In this document: piece by piece, positions 44,095-52,635 of the stretch | Numbering within the stretch: the first letter of the stretch is position 1 | Layout: the number at the start of each line of letters is the position of its first letter | Source: Prevotella sp. | Lineage (GTDB): Bacteria > Bacteroidota > Bacteroidia > Bacteroidales > Bacteroidaceae | Length of the DNA stretch: 64,000 bases | NCBI GenBank assembly: GCA_017623155.1 | Contig: JAGAPR010000001.1 | Location: forward strand, 186,001-250,000 | Direction of reading: 5' to 3' | Translations under genes and position numbers: made by a program | The notes under the pieces: generated by a model | The model's input: the letters and a program-made list of their open reading frames with translations, nothing else | What the model was told of the DNA's origin: nothing | The model's database searches: none

Positions 44095-45513
44095 TTAATA
44101 CGCTTTCTCGTCGTGCACAATCATCTGTTTGGCCGTCTTCCATATTATCAGCAAGTCGAGCCAGATTGTCCAGTTCTCGATGTACCAGATATCGCGTTTT
44201 ACGCGTCCTTCCATTTGCCAGAGTTCTTTTGTCTCGCCTCTAAATCCTGTCACTTGTGCCCATCCTGTTATGCCGGGTTTTACAAAATGACGTATCATGT
44301 ATGTGTCGATCAGTTTTCGGTAAACGTCCGTATGGTGCAACATGTGCGGGCGCGGGCCTACAATGCTCATGTTGCCGATCAGCACATTGAAGAATTGTGG
44401 CAATTCGTCGATGTTTGATTTCCTCATGAAATTTCCGAAAGCAAACTTTCTCGGGTCGTGTTCTGTGGCTTGAACGAGGTCGGCATCTTTGTTCACATGC
44501 ATCGAGCGGAACTTGTAACATTTAAAGTTCTCACCGTTGAGTCCGGTGCGGAGCTGACTGAAAAATATCGGGCCGGGGCTTTGTATTTTTATTATCAGTG
44601 CAACGAACGGTATTATGATAGCCACAAACGTCAATACGAACAGCGACATTACGATGTCGAAAAAGCGTTTGATAAATTTGTTCAGAGGTTTCATCAATGG
44701 CTCGACATGATTGGCGAATACCATCGTTTCGCCCACGGCTTCGAGTCTGAATGTGTGTCCTATTTTCTGCGATATTGCCGGAATGTAGTAGAAGTGTACC
44801 ACGTTATTGTTGCAATAGCGCATCACATTTTTAATTTTCTCATAGTCTTCAACGGGCAGGCAGCAATAAATATCATCTGCGATATGTGTTGTTGTCTCGG
44901 AAGTTATTATTTCTTCCAGTTTCTGTGTAGTTCCCAAATAGTTCAGTTTGTCGGGGCAATTCTCTATTTTTTTGTCTGAATAATATCCGGCAATGTGATA
45001 ACCCATCGACGGGTCGTTGGCAAGATAAGAGAAGAGCGACCGTATGGAATTGTCGGAACCGATGAATAGTACTTGCCTTATGTTATGTCCCGAGCGTCGG
45101 TAAAACTTTATAATCCACCTTTCCACATATCGGGAGAGTATTATTCCGATGTACAGAATGAATGTAAATTGCAGGATGAATATGATGTTCGGTTGCGTAT
45201 ATCCATTGTATATATACACCATTTCCGCCATGAAATATTCCACAAGGCCTTGCACGAGCACCAATAAAGTTACCTGACGGAGTACTTTTTCCGGTGTCGA
45301 GCGTCTGAGATGTACGATTGTGGAGAAAAAATACTGCGCCACTGCCATTGACATATTGGCGGTGAACAGCGACTTTATAAAACTTGTATCATTATTATAT
45401 ATACATCCGTCGTAAGCATAGTTGTAAATCAAGAACAGGATATTGAGAATTATGAAGTCCCCCAATATGACTGTATTCTTTATCAGTATGTTCGTTTTCG
45501 TATTTCGGCTCAT
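44095..45513 (-). CDS. Polyprenyl glycosylphosphotransferase (WcaJ/UndPP-glucose type)
   Basis: A 472-aa inner-membrane enzyme that transfers a sugar-1-phosphate from a nucleotide sugar to undecaprenyl phosphate, starting capsule or exopolysaccharide units. Four or five N-terminal transmembrane helices (about 10-125) precede a CoA-binding-like domain (QVLFIGSDNSIRSLFSYL). Another membrane helix (KRFFDIVMSLFVLTFVAIII) leads into the catalytic bac_transf domain, with SPGPIFFSQLRTGLNGENF, CYKFRSMHVN, DELPQFFNVLIGNMSIVGPR and KPGITGWAQVTGFRGET. All signature motifs are present. It has its own promoter; wecB and a GH2 gene lie upstream on the same strand. Confidence 0.93.
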   Translation of the reverse strand: MSRNTKTNILIKNTVILGDFIILNILFLIYNYAYDGCIYNNDTSFIKSLFTANMSMAVAQYFFSTIVHLRRSTPEKVLRQVTLLVLVQGLVEYFMAEMVYIYNGYTQPNIIFILQFTFILYIGIILSRYVERWIIKFYRRSGHNIRQVLFIGSDNSIRSLFSYLANDPSMGYHIAGYYSDKKIENCPDKLNYLGTTQKLEEIITSETTTHIADDIYCCLPVEDYEKIKNVMRYCNNNVVHFYYIPAISQKIGHTFRLEAVGETMVFANHVEPLMKPLNKFIKRFFDIVMSLFVLTFVAIIIPFVALIIKIQSPGPIFFSQLRTGLNGENFKCYKFRSMHVNKDADLVQATEHDPRKFAFGNFMRKSNIDELPQFFNVLIGNMSIVGPRPHMLHHTDVYRKLIDTYMIRHFVKPGITGWAQVTGFRGETKELWQMEGRVKRDIWYIENWTIWLDLLIIWKTAKQMIVHDEKAY

Positions 45514-45538
45514 TTCAGTAAATTGTTTGGATTGCCTG

Positions 45539-45569
45539 CAAAGTTATTACTTAAACACGGAAAAACCAA
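45539..45569 (-). promoter_or_regulatory. Promoter of the WcaJ-type gene
   Basis: Minus-strand TTG (45569-45567) and TAACTTTG (45546-45539) with a 20-base spacer. Confidence 0.83.
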
Positions 45570-45609
45570 ATATCATGACTTAAAATATGTTGGAATTTTA
45601 TTCAACAAT

Positions 45610-45652
45610 AAAAGCGGAGTGTGATATTGGTGTTTATCGGCTCTCCGCTTTT
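45610..45652 (-). terminator. Terminator of the GH2 gene
   Basis: AAAAGCGGAG (45610-45619) pairs with CTCCGCTTTT (45642-45651). The stem is followed by T-rich sequence on the minus strand (TTTTATTG) and lies just downstream of the GH2 stop. Confidence 0.8.
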
Positions 45653-45672
45653 TTTGTTTTTGATTATTGTCG

Positions 45673-48084
45673 TCAATTTGTTTTCATTGTGATTTTAGCG
45701 GGTTTGAGTCCGTCGGCATCGGCTGTCAGTGTCACTTTTCCCGATGTGTCTGTCGAGCGCAAAATCACGGTGACGGTTCCGTTATACAGCCGGCGTGTGT
45801 TGCCTACGGTAAGCTCTTCGCTCGTGATGTCGCCGTTGATTACTCCCACTATTTCCGCCGGTCCGTTTACGGTGAATGTCACTTTGTCGGCAGCTCCCAT
45901 CATCCGGCGGCCTTTTTTGTCGATTGCTTCCACGCGGATGTGTTGCAGATCCGTTCCGTCGGCTTTCCATGCGGGATTGTCTGCCGTGGCTTTCAAAGTC
46001 ACAGCGTCGGTGGTTGTCTCTATTTTGTGGCGTGCCACGATTTTACCGCCGGTCTTTGCCACGGCTTCTATGTTGCCGGCCTCATATTTCACGTTGTCCC
46101 ATTTAATCTTGTTTCTGTTCTTGGGGTTTTTGGTGTTCTGCTTTGTTCCGATGCTTTTGCCGTTGACGAGAAGCTCCACTTCGTCGGCATTGGTGTATGT
46201 ATATAACGATACGGTGCTGCCGGTCTTGCGGTTCCAGTGGTCCGACATGCGCTGTGTGCCCACTTTCACGTCGTTCCACACCGTGTTGTCGTCGCTGTCT
46301 ATGATGCCGATGTGCACCACGGGCTCTTCCGGTTTGAAGATGCTTTTCAGGAAGTATGCTATCGGTTTCGGCTCGAGCGAGATGTCAAATATGCCATTCG
46401 CCCATCCTTTTGCCGGCCATCCGTTTGATTCTCCGAGATAGTCTATCATTCCCCAATATGCCAGTCCCACGACTTTGTCGAGGTCCATCTCATAGTAGTT
46501 GGGGCCCATCATGGCCGTGTTGGCCTCGCTCTGATAGAAAATCATGTTTGGAAATCGCTTCCTGTCGCCCGGGAAGTACATGTATCTGTAATTATATGAG
46601 GCGATGTCTGTCTCGTGTACGAGCGGTGCAGGGAGCGAGTCTGTTTTCTGATTACGTCCGCGCGGGTGCATGGCCACGGTGATTGGGCGTGTGGTGTCGT
46701 AGCGGTGGAGCAGTTCGCGCTGCATGCGATACGGGGTTACGCCCCAGTCGGCAAACGGTAATGACCAATATGTCTGCAACTCGTTTCCGAGACTCCACAT
46801 CACCACCGAGGGATGATTTCTGTCGCGGCGGATGAATTCCGGAATGTCGTGCTGCCACAGGTTGAGCCATTCCGTGCGTCCGCCGGCAAATTGTGTGAGC
46901 CATTTGTCGTATAGCTCGTCGACCACGAGCATGCCGTATTTGTCGCAAAGGTCGAGGAACGACTTGCTGTAAGGATTGTGCGATGTGCGCACATGGTTAA
47001 ATCCAAACTGCTTGAGCAGCTGTATTCTCTTTTCCATTGCGCGCGGATAGGCGGCAGCGCCGAGCGCGCCGAGCGTGTGGTGATTGGCTATTCCCTTGAA
47101 AATCACTTTCTTGCCATTGAGCTTAAACCCGAACTCGGGTGAGTATTCAATCTTCCGGATACCGAAATTTTCAGATATTCTGTCGGCCACGGTGCCGTCG
47201 GGGCGATAGAAAGTGAGCACGGCCTTGTATAGATGCGGTGTTTCGCAATCCCACAGTTTCGGGTTTTTCAGTGTGATGCTGTCTATTCTGTGCTCGTTGA
47301 TTTTTTGTCCGCGGTTAAATGGTATGTCACTTGTCTTGTCATACACCGTATTGCCCGTTTCGTCGGTAATACGGGTGTTTATGCGTAAGTTCTTTATTTT
47401 CAGGTAGCAGGCTATCTCGGCCTGTATGTTCACGGATGCCTCTGCGGCACTCACTTCCGGCGTTGTGATATACAGAGAGTGGCGTGTGAAATACTGTTGC
47501 GGGTCGGTCACCACGAGGGTGACGTCGCGATAGAGTCCGCCTCCGGTATACCATCGTGAGTTTTCCGGCTTTCGTGTGTCGGCCTTTACGGCGATAACGT
47601 TCTTTTCTCCGTATTTCAACAATTTTGATATATCGGCCTCAAAGCCCAAGTATCCGTATTCGGTGCCGCCGATGCGCTGACCGTTCAGGTACACGTCGCC
47701 CACGAGCATGATGCCCTCAAAGTCTATAATCACGCGCTTGCCGCGCCATGAAGCGTCGGGGGTGATGCTCTTGCGATACCAACCGATGCCCATTTCCTTA
47801 AATCCTCGCGAACTCAGGCGGCTCTTCACGTTGCTCGCCGCGTCGCTGTTGTCTGCCTTCTCGTCTTTTGCCGGAGCTATCCATGGCTGCGAAATCTGGA
47901 AGTCGTGGGGCACGTTGACGGTGGTCCAAGCACTGTCGTCGAGCTTCACGCTCTCTCCGCCGGTGATGTCTCCCGCATGGAAACGCCATCCGAAATTAAG
48001 ACTTTGCACTATCCGTGCCTCTTCTTGTGCCGTGAGCGGAAGTATTGCCAGCACGGCTAAAAGTAATGATGCTATTCTTTTCAT
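45673..48084 (-). CDS. Glycoside hydrolase family 2 (beta-galactosidase-like)
   Basis: An 803-aa exported enzyme (signal peptide about 1-19, ending PLTAQ). It has an N-terminal sugar-binding jellyroll (about 25-200, FGWRFHAGDITGGE, WYTGGGLYRDV) and an immunoglobulin-like domain (about 205-310). The TIM barrel (about 315-600) has acid/base Glu435 in WSLGNELQ and nucleophile Glu520 in IFYQSEAN. C-terminal DUF4982-like and GH2 C5-like beta domains follow (GKVTLTADADGLKPAKI at the end). Specificity within GH2 (galactosidase, glucuronidase or mannosidase) is not decided by these motifs; the architecture is typical of Bacteroidetes beta-galactosidases. No PUL genes adjoin it. Confidence 0.92.
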   Translation of the reverse strand: MKRIASLLLAVLAILPLTAQEEARIVQSLNFGWRFHAGDITGGESVKLDDSAWTTVNVPHDFQISQPWIAPAKDEKADNSDAASNVKSRLSSRGFKEMGIGWYRKSITPDASWRGKRVIIDFEGIMLVGDVYLNGQRIGGTEYGYLGFEADISKLLKYGEKNVIAVKADTRKPENSRWYTGGGLYRDVTLVVTDPQQYFTRHSLYITTPEVSAAEASVNIQAEIACYLKIKNLRINTRITDETGNTVYDKTSDIPFNRGQKINEHRIDSITLKNPKLWDCETPHLYKAVLTFYRPDGTVADRISENFGIRKIEYSPEFGFKLNGKKVIFKGIANHHTLGALGAAAYPRAMEKRIQLLKQFGFNHVRTSHNPYSKSFLDLCDKYGMLVVDELYDKWLTQFAGGRTEWLNLWQHDIPEFIRRDRNHPSVVMWSLGNELQTYWSLPFADWGVTPYRMQRELLHRYDTTRPITVAMHPRGRNQKTDSLPAPLVHETDIASYNYRYMYFPGDRKRFPNMIFYQSEANTAMMGPNYYEMDLDKVVGLAYWGMIDYLGESNGWPAKGWANGIFDISLEPKPIAYFLKSIFKPEEPVVHIGIIDSDDNTVWNDVKVGTQRMSDHWNRKTGSTVSLYTYTNADEVELLVNGKSIGTKQNTKNPKNRNKIKWDNVKYEAGNIEAVAKTGGKIVARHKIETTTDAVTLKATADNPAWKADGTDLQHIRVEAIDKKGRRMMGAADKVTFTVNGPAEIVGVINGDITSEELTVGNTRRLYNGTVTVILRSTDTSGKVTLTADADGLKPAKITMKTN

Positions 48085-48139
48085 ATTTAGTAGTTAGATG
48101 TTTTGCTGATACGTTGAAACGTCTCTCGTCGCCTATATA

Positions 48140-49228
48140 TTATAATGTGGCGATAATTCTTATTATCCGTTCGGCCGTTCGGCCGTCCCATCTGTCGGGG
48201 AGCGAGCATTTTTTCCACCGTCCGGCTGTCATGTCGGCTACGGCCTGTCTCAGTGTCCCGGCATCTTCGCCCACGAGCACGCTCGAGCCGTATTTCACGG
48301 TCTCCGAGTGTTCGGTATAGCTGTTCAGCATGGCGCAGGGCACAGCATTGAACGTGGCCTCTTCCGCCACGTTCCCGGAGTCTGTGACGATGCCTGCGGC
48401 GTGAGCCGTGAGGTATCCGAATTCAAGATATGGCAGCGGGTCGATGATGATGAATTTTTCTTTTTCGGGGTTTATGGCCGCTATTGTGTCGCGTGCCGTG
48501 CCTCGGAGCGGAGCCACTATCGGCATGCCTATTGCCGATTGCAGCGCGGCGTCAATCATTGCCCGCAGGTTTTCTTTGTTTGCGAGCAGCGCGTGCCTGT
48601 TTATCGTGAACACGATATAACGCTTGTCTTCGAGGTGTAAATCGTCGAAGACGGCAGGGCGGCGCAGTCGGTTGTGGCATGACCGGAGTGTGTCCATCAG
48701 TATGTTGCCCACCAAGTATACATTGGAGAGGTTGGCTCCCTCGCGTGCCGCTATCGTGCTTGCTCCCTCACCGGCGGTGAACAGCAGGTCGCTGAGTGCG
48801 TCTATCACGAGACGGTTGATTTCTTTCGGCATGTTGATGTCGAACGAGCGTGTGCCGGCAACAAGATGCGCCAGTTTTATGCCGCGTTTTTTTGTCACTA
48901 TCGCGGCGGCCATTGTTGAGGCGAGGTCGTCTACGACAATGACAACATCGGTGGCGTTGACATCAAGGTATTTCTCAAATTCGCCCATTACCCGCCCCGT
49001 GATTTCGTTAAGGCTGGTGCTGTCCACGCCCAGAAAGACATCGGGGCGGCCTATCTGCAAATCGTCGAATAGCGACGGTTCGAGTGTGGCGTCGCCGGCA
49101 GTTCCGGCAAACACAAGCTTAAAGGCCATGTCGGCTTTTTCGCTTTGGGCTTTTTTAATGGCTTTGATTATGGGAGCCACTTTGATGAAATTCGGGCGTG
49201 CGCCGGCGAAAATACAAATATTGAGCAT
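48140..49228 (-). CDS. wecB: UDP-N-acetylglucosamine 2-epimerase (non-hydrolysing)
   Basis: A 362-aa cytoplasmic GT-B-fold enzyme that interconverts UDP-GlcNAc and UDP-ManNAc for surface glycans. Visible blocks are GARPNFIKVAPIIKAI at the N-terminus, VVIVVDDLASTMAAAIVTKKRGIKLAHLVAGTRS, VFTINRHALL and GIVTDSGNVAEEATFNAVPCA with the UDP-binding Ser and Glu. Several usual residues differ: EAGLRS is VAGTRS and the GDxxS/T motif is VDDLAS, so it is a divergent branch and its substrate may differ. It has its own promoter. Read on the minus strand ahead of GH2. Confidence 0.85.
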   Translation of the reverse strand: MLNICIFAGARPNFIKVAPIIKAIKKAQSEKADMAFKLVFAGTAGDATLEPSLFDDLQIGRPDVFLGVDSTSLNEITGRVMGEFEKYLDVNATDVVIVVDDLASTMAAAIVTKKRGIKLAHLVAGTRSFDINMPKEINRLVIDALSDLLFTAGEGASTIAAREGANLSNVYLVGNILMDTLRSCHNRLRRPAVFDDLHLEDKRYIVFTINRHALLANKENLRAMIDAALQSAIGMPIVAPLRGTARDTIAAINPEKEKFIIIDPLPYLEFGYLTAHAAGIVTDSGNVAEEATFNAVPCAMLNSYTEHSETVKYGSSVLVGEDAGTLRQAVADMTAGRWKKCSLPDRWDGRTAERIIRIIATL

Positions 49229-49274
49229 TTATATTTATAGATGTATTGTTTTTATTGATAAATCAATCTAAATG

Positions 49275-49304
49275 CAAATATACTCAATTCCGATGAGTTG
49301 GCAA
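49275..49304 (-). promoter_or_regulatory. Promoter of wecB
   Basis: Minus-strand TTG (49304-49302) and TATATTTG (49282-49275) with a 19-base spacer. Confidence 0.83.
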
Positions 49305-49424
49305 AGAAAATTATCGGAGCTTTTGGATACATTTGTTAAAATATTGCCTTTGAATGTGCCGTTTTTCCTTGTTTTTTAGCATTGTTTCACAAAAGGAGTG
49401 CCTCAAATTTTGAGTTTTTCTGAA

Positions 49425-49745
49425 AAAATATTTTCGCGGGCGCAAATAAGCGAGTTTTGAGGTGTTTTGCGTAACTTATTGAATATTAGGGGTGTATAAA
49501 GATTTGTGCTCTTTTTGAGTGTCGCAAATATCGTCTTGTTTTGCAATTAGGCCGTAATTGCATTCCATTTACGGCCTAATTGCACTTCCCGTTAGGCCGT
49601 AAATGCAGTGCAATTACGGCCTTATTGCAAGGCAAAAACGGGAAAAATATAAATAAAACAGATTGTAAATGTTGTGCAAAGTTAAATTTATGACTTTTGT
49701 GTTAAATATTTTAAGTTAATAAAACCTACTTCGGGCAAAAAGGTG
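49425..49745 (+). repeat. Intergenic palindromic element, copy 3
   Basis: Block A is diverged (GGGCGCAAATAAGCGAGTTT at about 49438). Block B is 49531-49638, with GGCC centres at 49550, 49573, 49595 and 49618 (spacing 23, 22, 23). Block C is 49701-49740 and nearly identical to copies 1 and 2. It fills the divergent gap between wecB and the sigma factor gene, ending about 105 bases before the sigma promoter, same orientation as the other copies. Confidence 0.9.
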
Positions 49746-49848
49746 GAAGAAAGATTTCACATTATTTAATCTTTTAAAGGCGGAAAATGTTAAATGGCAA
49801 AAACGGTGTGAATGGTGTCTTTTTTGTGTCTTAATATCTATAAAAGAA

Positions 49849-49879
49849 TTGTATAATCGGATAATTATTTGTATTTTTG
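49849..49879 (+). promoter_or_regulatory. Promoter of the short sigma factor gene
   Basis: TTG at 49849-49851 and TATTTTTG at 49872-49879 with a 20-base spacer, 36 bases before the ATG. Confidence 0.82.
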
Positions 49880-49914
49880 CGGATATGTATAAATAAAATA
49901 AAAGAGTAAGAACA

Positions 49915-50598
49915 ATGTTGGACAGATATTTGGAAGAGATAAAGAAGACCGATGCTCTTACGGAAGAGCAAGAAGCGTCTTTGGCAGAAAGGATACATGC
50001 CGGCGACAGAAAAGCGGTGGAGGAGTTGGTGAAAGCCAATTTGCGCTTTGTGGTATCTGTGGCATCTAAGCATCAGGGTAGGGGTGTCGACTTGTCAGAC
50101 CTTGTGTCTGAGGGCAATATAGCCCTTATGCGTGCCGCAGAGCGGTTTGTCGGCGGGCGCGGAAGTCGTTTCGTGTCATACGCCGCCCCGTTTGTGAGTA
50201 AGGCGATGGAGCAGGCTGTGGCCGTGCAGGCGGGCTTGTATAGCGTGCCGGCCGACGAGCGCACGCCGTTGGAGCGCAAGCGCAGCAAGCCGTTGTCGGC
50301 AGATGCTCCGCTTGGAGGAAGAGCCAACGTGAGTTTGCTCAGTGTGCTTGAAAATGCCGATTCGCCGTCGGCCGATGGTGTGCTTGGCGAGCTTTCGTTT
50401 ACAGAGGCCATGGACGAGGCTATGGCGGAGCTTAGCGAGCGCGAGCGAATGGTGGTGACAATGTTTTTCGGGATAGGACGCCCGCGACTGACTTTTGCCG
50501 AGATAGGTATGGAGATGGGGCTGAAACGCGAGCGCGTAAGACAAATTCGCGACAAGGCTTTGCGCAAGTTGTCGAAGCACAAGGATTTTTTTCGGTAG
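49915..50598 (+). CDS. RpoD-related sigma factor lacking most of region 3
   Basis: A 227-aa sigma-70 family protein. Region 1.2/2 covers about 1-110 (LDRYLEEIKKTDALTEEQE, ANLRFVVSVASKHQGRGVDL, SDLVSEGNIALMRAAERF), and region 4 about 160-222 (LSERERMVVTMFFGIG, LTFAEIGMEMGLKRERVRQI). Between them the sigma-3 helical domain is missing, but LSADAPLGGRANVSLLSVLE and NADSPSAD keep the look of the RpoD region 3.2 finger. In region 2.3/2.4, where Bacteroidetes RpoD reads YAVWWIRQSI, this protein reads YAAPFVSKAM, losing the melting aromatics. It is therefore an alternative factor derived from RpoD, not the housekeeping one. Targets are unknown. Confidence 0.88.
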   Translation: MLDRYLEEIKKTDALTEEQEASLAERIHAGDRKAVEELVKANLRFVVSVASKHQGRGVDLSDLVSEGNIALMRAAERFVGGRGSRFVSYAAPFVSKAMEQAVAVQAGLYSVPADERTPLERKRSKPLSADAPLGGRANVSLLSVLENADSPSADGVLGELSFTEAMDEAMAELSERERMVVTMFFGIGRPRLTFAEIGMEMGLKRERVRQIRDKALRKLSKHKDFFR

Positions 50599-50636
50599 TT
50601 TTTGCATATAAAAAATTATTTACCGGACAGCATAAT

Positions 50637-50680
50637 AAAAATCGGGGTTGACAGTTATTACCGTCAACCCCGATTTTATT
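50637..50680. terminator. Bidirectional terminator between sigma and rpsA genes
   Basis: Arms AAAAATCGGGGTTGAC (50637-50652) pair with GTCAACCCCGATTTTA starting at 50663. A and T runs flank the stem between convergent genes. Confidence 0.9.
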
Positions 50681-50700
50681 GTTGTATGTCGGAATGGTGA

Positions 50701-52476
50701 TTATTCACCTTTCTCCATTTTCTCTTTCAACTGTGCGAGTACATCGATGTCGCCGAGAGTGGTAGCTGCCGGCTGATTGTCGATCTTCACAGTCTCTTCT
50801 TTCTTTGCGCGCGGCTTCTTGGCTGCCTTGCGCTCCTCGCGCTGTACATCCTCGAATGTGCGGCTGTGAGACAGAATGATGCGCTTGCTGTCTTTGTTGA
50901 ACTCGATAACCTTGAAGGGAAGTTCCTCGTTGAGAGCGGCCTGTGTGCCGTCTTCCTTGACAAGATGTTTCGGAGTGGCGAAGCCTTCAACACCCTTTTC
51001 GAGAGATATCACTGCGCCTTTCTCGAGAAGCTCGGTGATTTTGCCTTGGTGTATGCTGCCTACTGTGTATTCAGCCTCAAATACATTCCAAGGATTTTCC
51101 TCGAGCTGCTTGTGGCCGAGGCTCAGACGACGGTTGTCCTTGTCGATGTCGAGAACGACAACGTCTATTGTTGCGCCAACCTGTGTGAACTCTGACGGAT
51201 GCTTAATTTTCTTTGTCCAAGACAGGTCGCTGATGTGGATAAGGCCGTCAACGCCCTCTTCCAATTCAACGAACACGCCGAAGTTTGTGAAGTTGCGAAC
51301 CTTGGCGGTGTGCTTGCTCTCAACAGGATATTTAACCTCGATTGTCTCCCACGGATCTTCTTTAAGCTGTTTGATACCGAGGCTCATCTTGCGCTCGTCG
51401 CGGTCGAGTGTAAGGATAACGGCTTCTACCTCGTCTCCAACTTTCAGGAATTCCTGAGCTGAGCGTAAGTGCTGGCTCCAAGACATCTCGGAAACGTGGA
51501 TAAGACCCTCAACGCCGGGCTGTATCTCTACAAATGCGCCGTAATCGGCGATGACAACAACCTTACCGTTAACGTGGTCGCCTACCTTCAACTCTGCGTC
51601 GAGAGCATCCCACGGGTGCGGAGTGAGTTGTTTCAAGCCGAGGGCGATGCGCTTCTTCTCGTCGTCGAAATCGAGAATAACGACGTTGATTTTCTGGTCA
51701 AGCTCGACAACCTTGTGAGGATCGTCTACGCGGCCCCAAGAAAGGTCTGTGATGTGGATGAGTCCGTCGACACCACCGAGGTCGACGAATACACCGTAAG
51801 AAGTGATGTTCTTGACAGTACCTTCGAGAATCTGGCCTTTTTCGAGCTTGGAAATGATTTCTTTCTTCTGTGCTTCCAACTCGGCCTCGATGAGAGCCTT
51901 GTGAGAAACGACAACATTGCGGAACTCCTGATTGATTTTCACAACCTTGAATTCCATCGTCTTGCCTACGAACTGGTCGTAGTCGCGTATAGGATGAACG
52001 TCTATCTGGCTGCCGGGCAGGAATGCCTCGATGCCGAATACGTCTACAATCATGCCACCTTTGGTGCGGCACTTGATGTAACCCTGAATGATGTCTTGGT
52101 TGTCAAGTGCTTCGTTAACGCGCTCCCAACTCTTGCTGAGGCGTGCTTTCTTGTGAGAAAGGATTAACTGGCCTTTCTTGTCTTCTTGGTTTTCAACGTA
52201 AACCTCTACCTTGTCGCCGATTTTCAAGTCGGGATTGTAGCGGAATTCGCTGGCGGGGATGATACCGTCGCTCTTGTAACCGATGTTTACGATTACTTCT
52301 TTCTTGTCTACGGAAATCACTGTTCCCTCGACAACCTGATGCTCGCTGACTTTGTTGAGAGTCTCGTCGTAAGCCTTGTCAAGCTCTTCCTTGCTGACGT
52401 TTACGTGCGAGCCGTTTTCAAACTCGTCCCAGTTGAAATCTGATAACGGTTGAACGTTCTTTGTTAAATCTGACAT
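50701..52476 (-). CDS. rpsA: Ribosomal protein S1
   Basis: A 591-aa 30S protein that binds mRNA leaders; it matters in Bacteroidetes, where Shine-Dalgarno use is weak. Six S1/OB repeats can be followed by their ILEGTVKNITSYGVFVDLGG-type strands: about 50-120, 135-200, 215-285, 300-370, 385-460 and 470-540. GLIHITDLSW and GLIHVSEMSW recur at repeat ends. The C-terminus is a basic-acidic tail (EERKAAKKPRAKKEE). Length is normal for the phylum. A TACCTTTG box lies on the minus strand at 52550-52543. Monocistronic. Confidence 0.97.
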   Translation of the reverse strand: MSDLTKNVQPLSDFNWDEFENGSHVNVSKEELDKAYDETLNKVSEHQVVEGTVISVDKKEVIVNIGYKSDGIIPASEFRYNPDLKIGDKVEVYVENQEDKKGQLILSHKKARLSKSWERVNEALDNQDIIQGYIKCRTKGGMIVDVFGIEAFLPGSQIDVHPIRDYDQFVGKTMEFKVVKINQEFRNVVVSHKALIEAELEAQKKEIISKLEKGQILEGTVKNITSYGVFVDLGGVDGLIHITDLSWGRVDDPHKVVELDQKINVVILDFDDEKKRIALGLKQLTPHPWDALDAELKVGDHVNGKVVVIADYGAFVEIQPGVEGLIHVSEMSWSQHLRSAQEFLKVGDEVEAVILTLDRDERKMSLGIKQLKEDPWETIEVKYPVESKHTAKVRNFTNFGVFVELEEGVDGLIHISDLSWTKKIKHPSEFTQVGATIDVVVLDIDKDNRRLSLGHKQLEENPWNVFEAEYTVGSIHQGKITELLEKGAVISLEKGVEGFATPKHLVKEDGTQAALNEELPFKVIEFNKDSKRIILSHSRTFEDVQREERKAAKKPRAKKEETVKIDNQPAATTLGDIDVLAQLKEKMEKGE

Positions 52477-52542
52477 AATAATTAATAAATGTTTGTTTAA
52501 TTAATAAAGTTTGACTTTATGTTAATAACTAAAAATCGGCTG

Positions 52543-52550
52543 CAAAGGTA
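52543..52550 (-). promoter_or_regulatory. Possible -7 box of rpsA
   Basis: TACCTTTG on the minus strand, about 67 bases before the ATG. The -33 TTG is not clear at the expected distance. Confidence 0.5.
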
Positions 52551-52635
52551 CTTATTTTAATTATAGTAAAGTCCACCGGATGCTTAATCATTTTGCTTTT
52601 TAGGAATATTTAACAGGAAAATGCTTGCATCCGGC

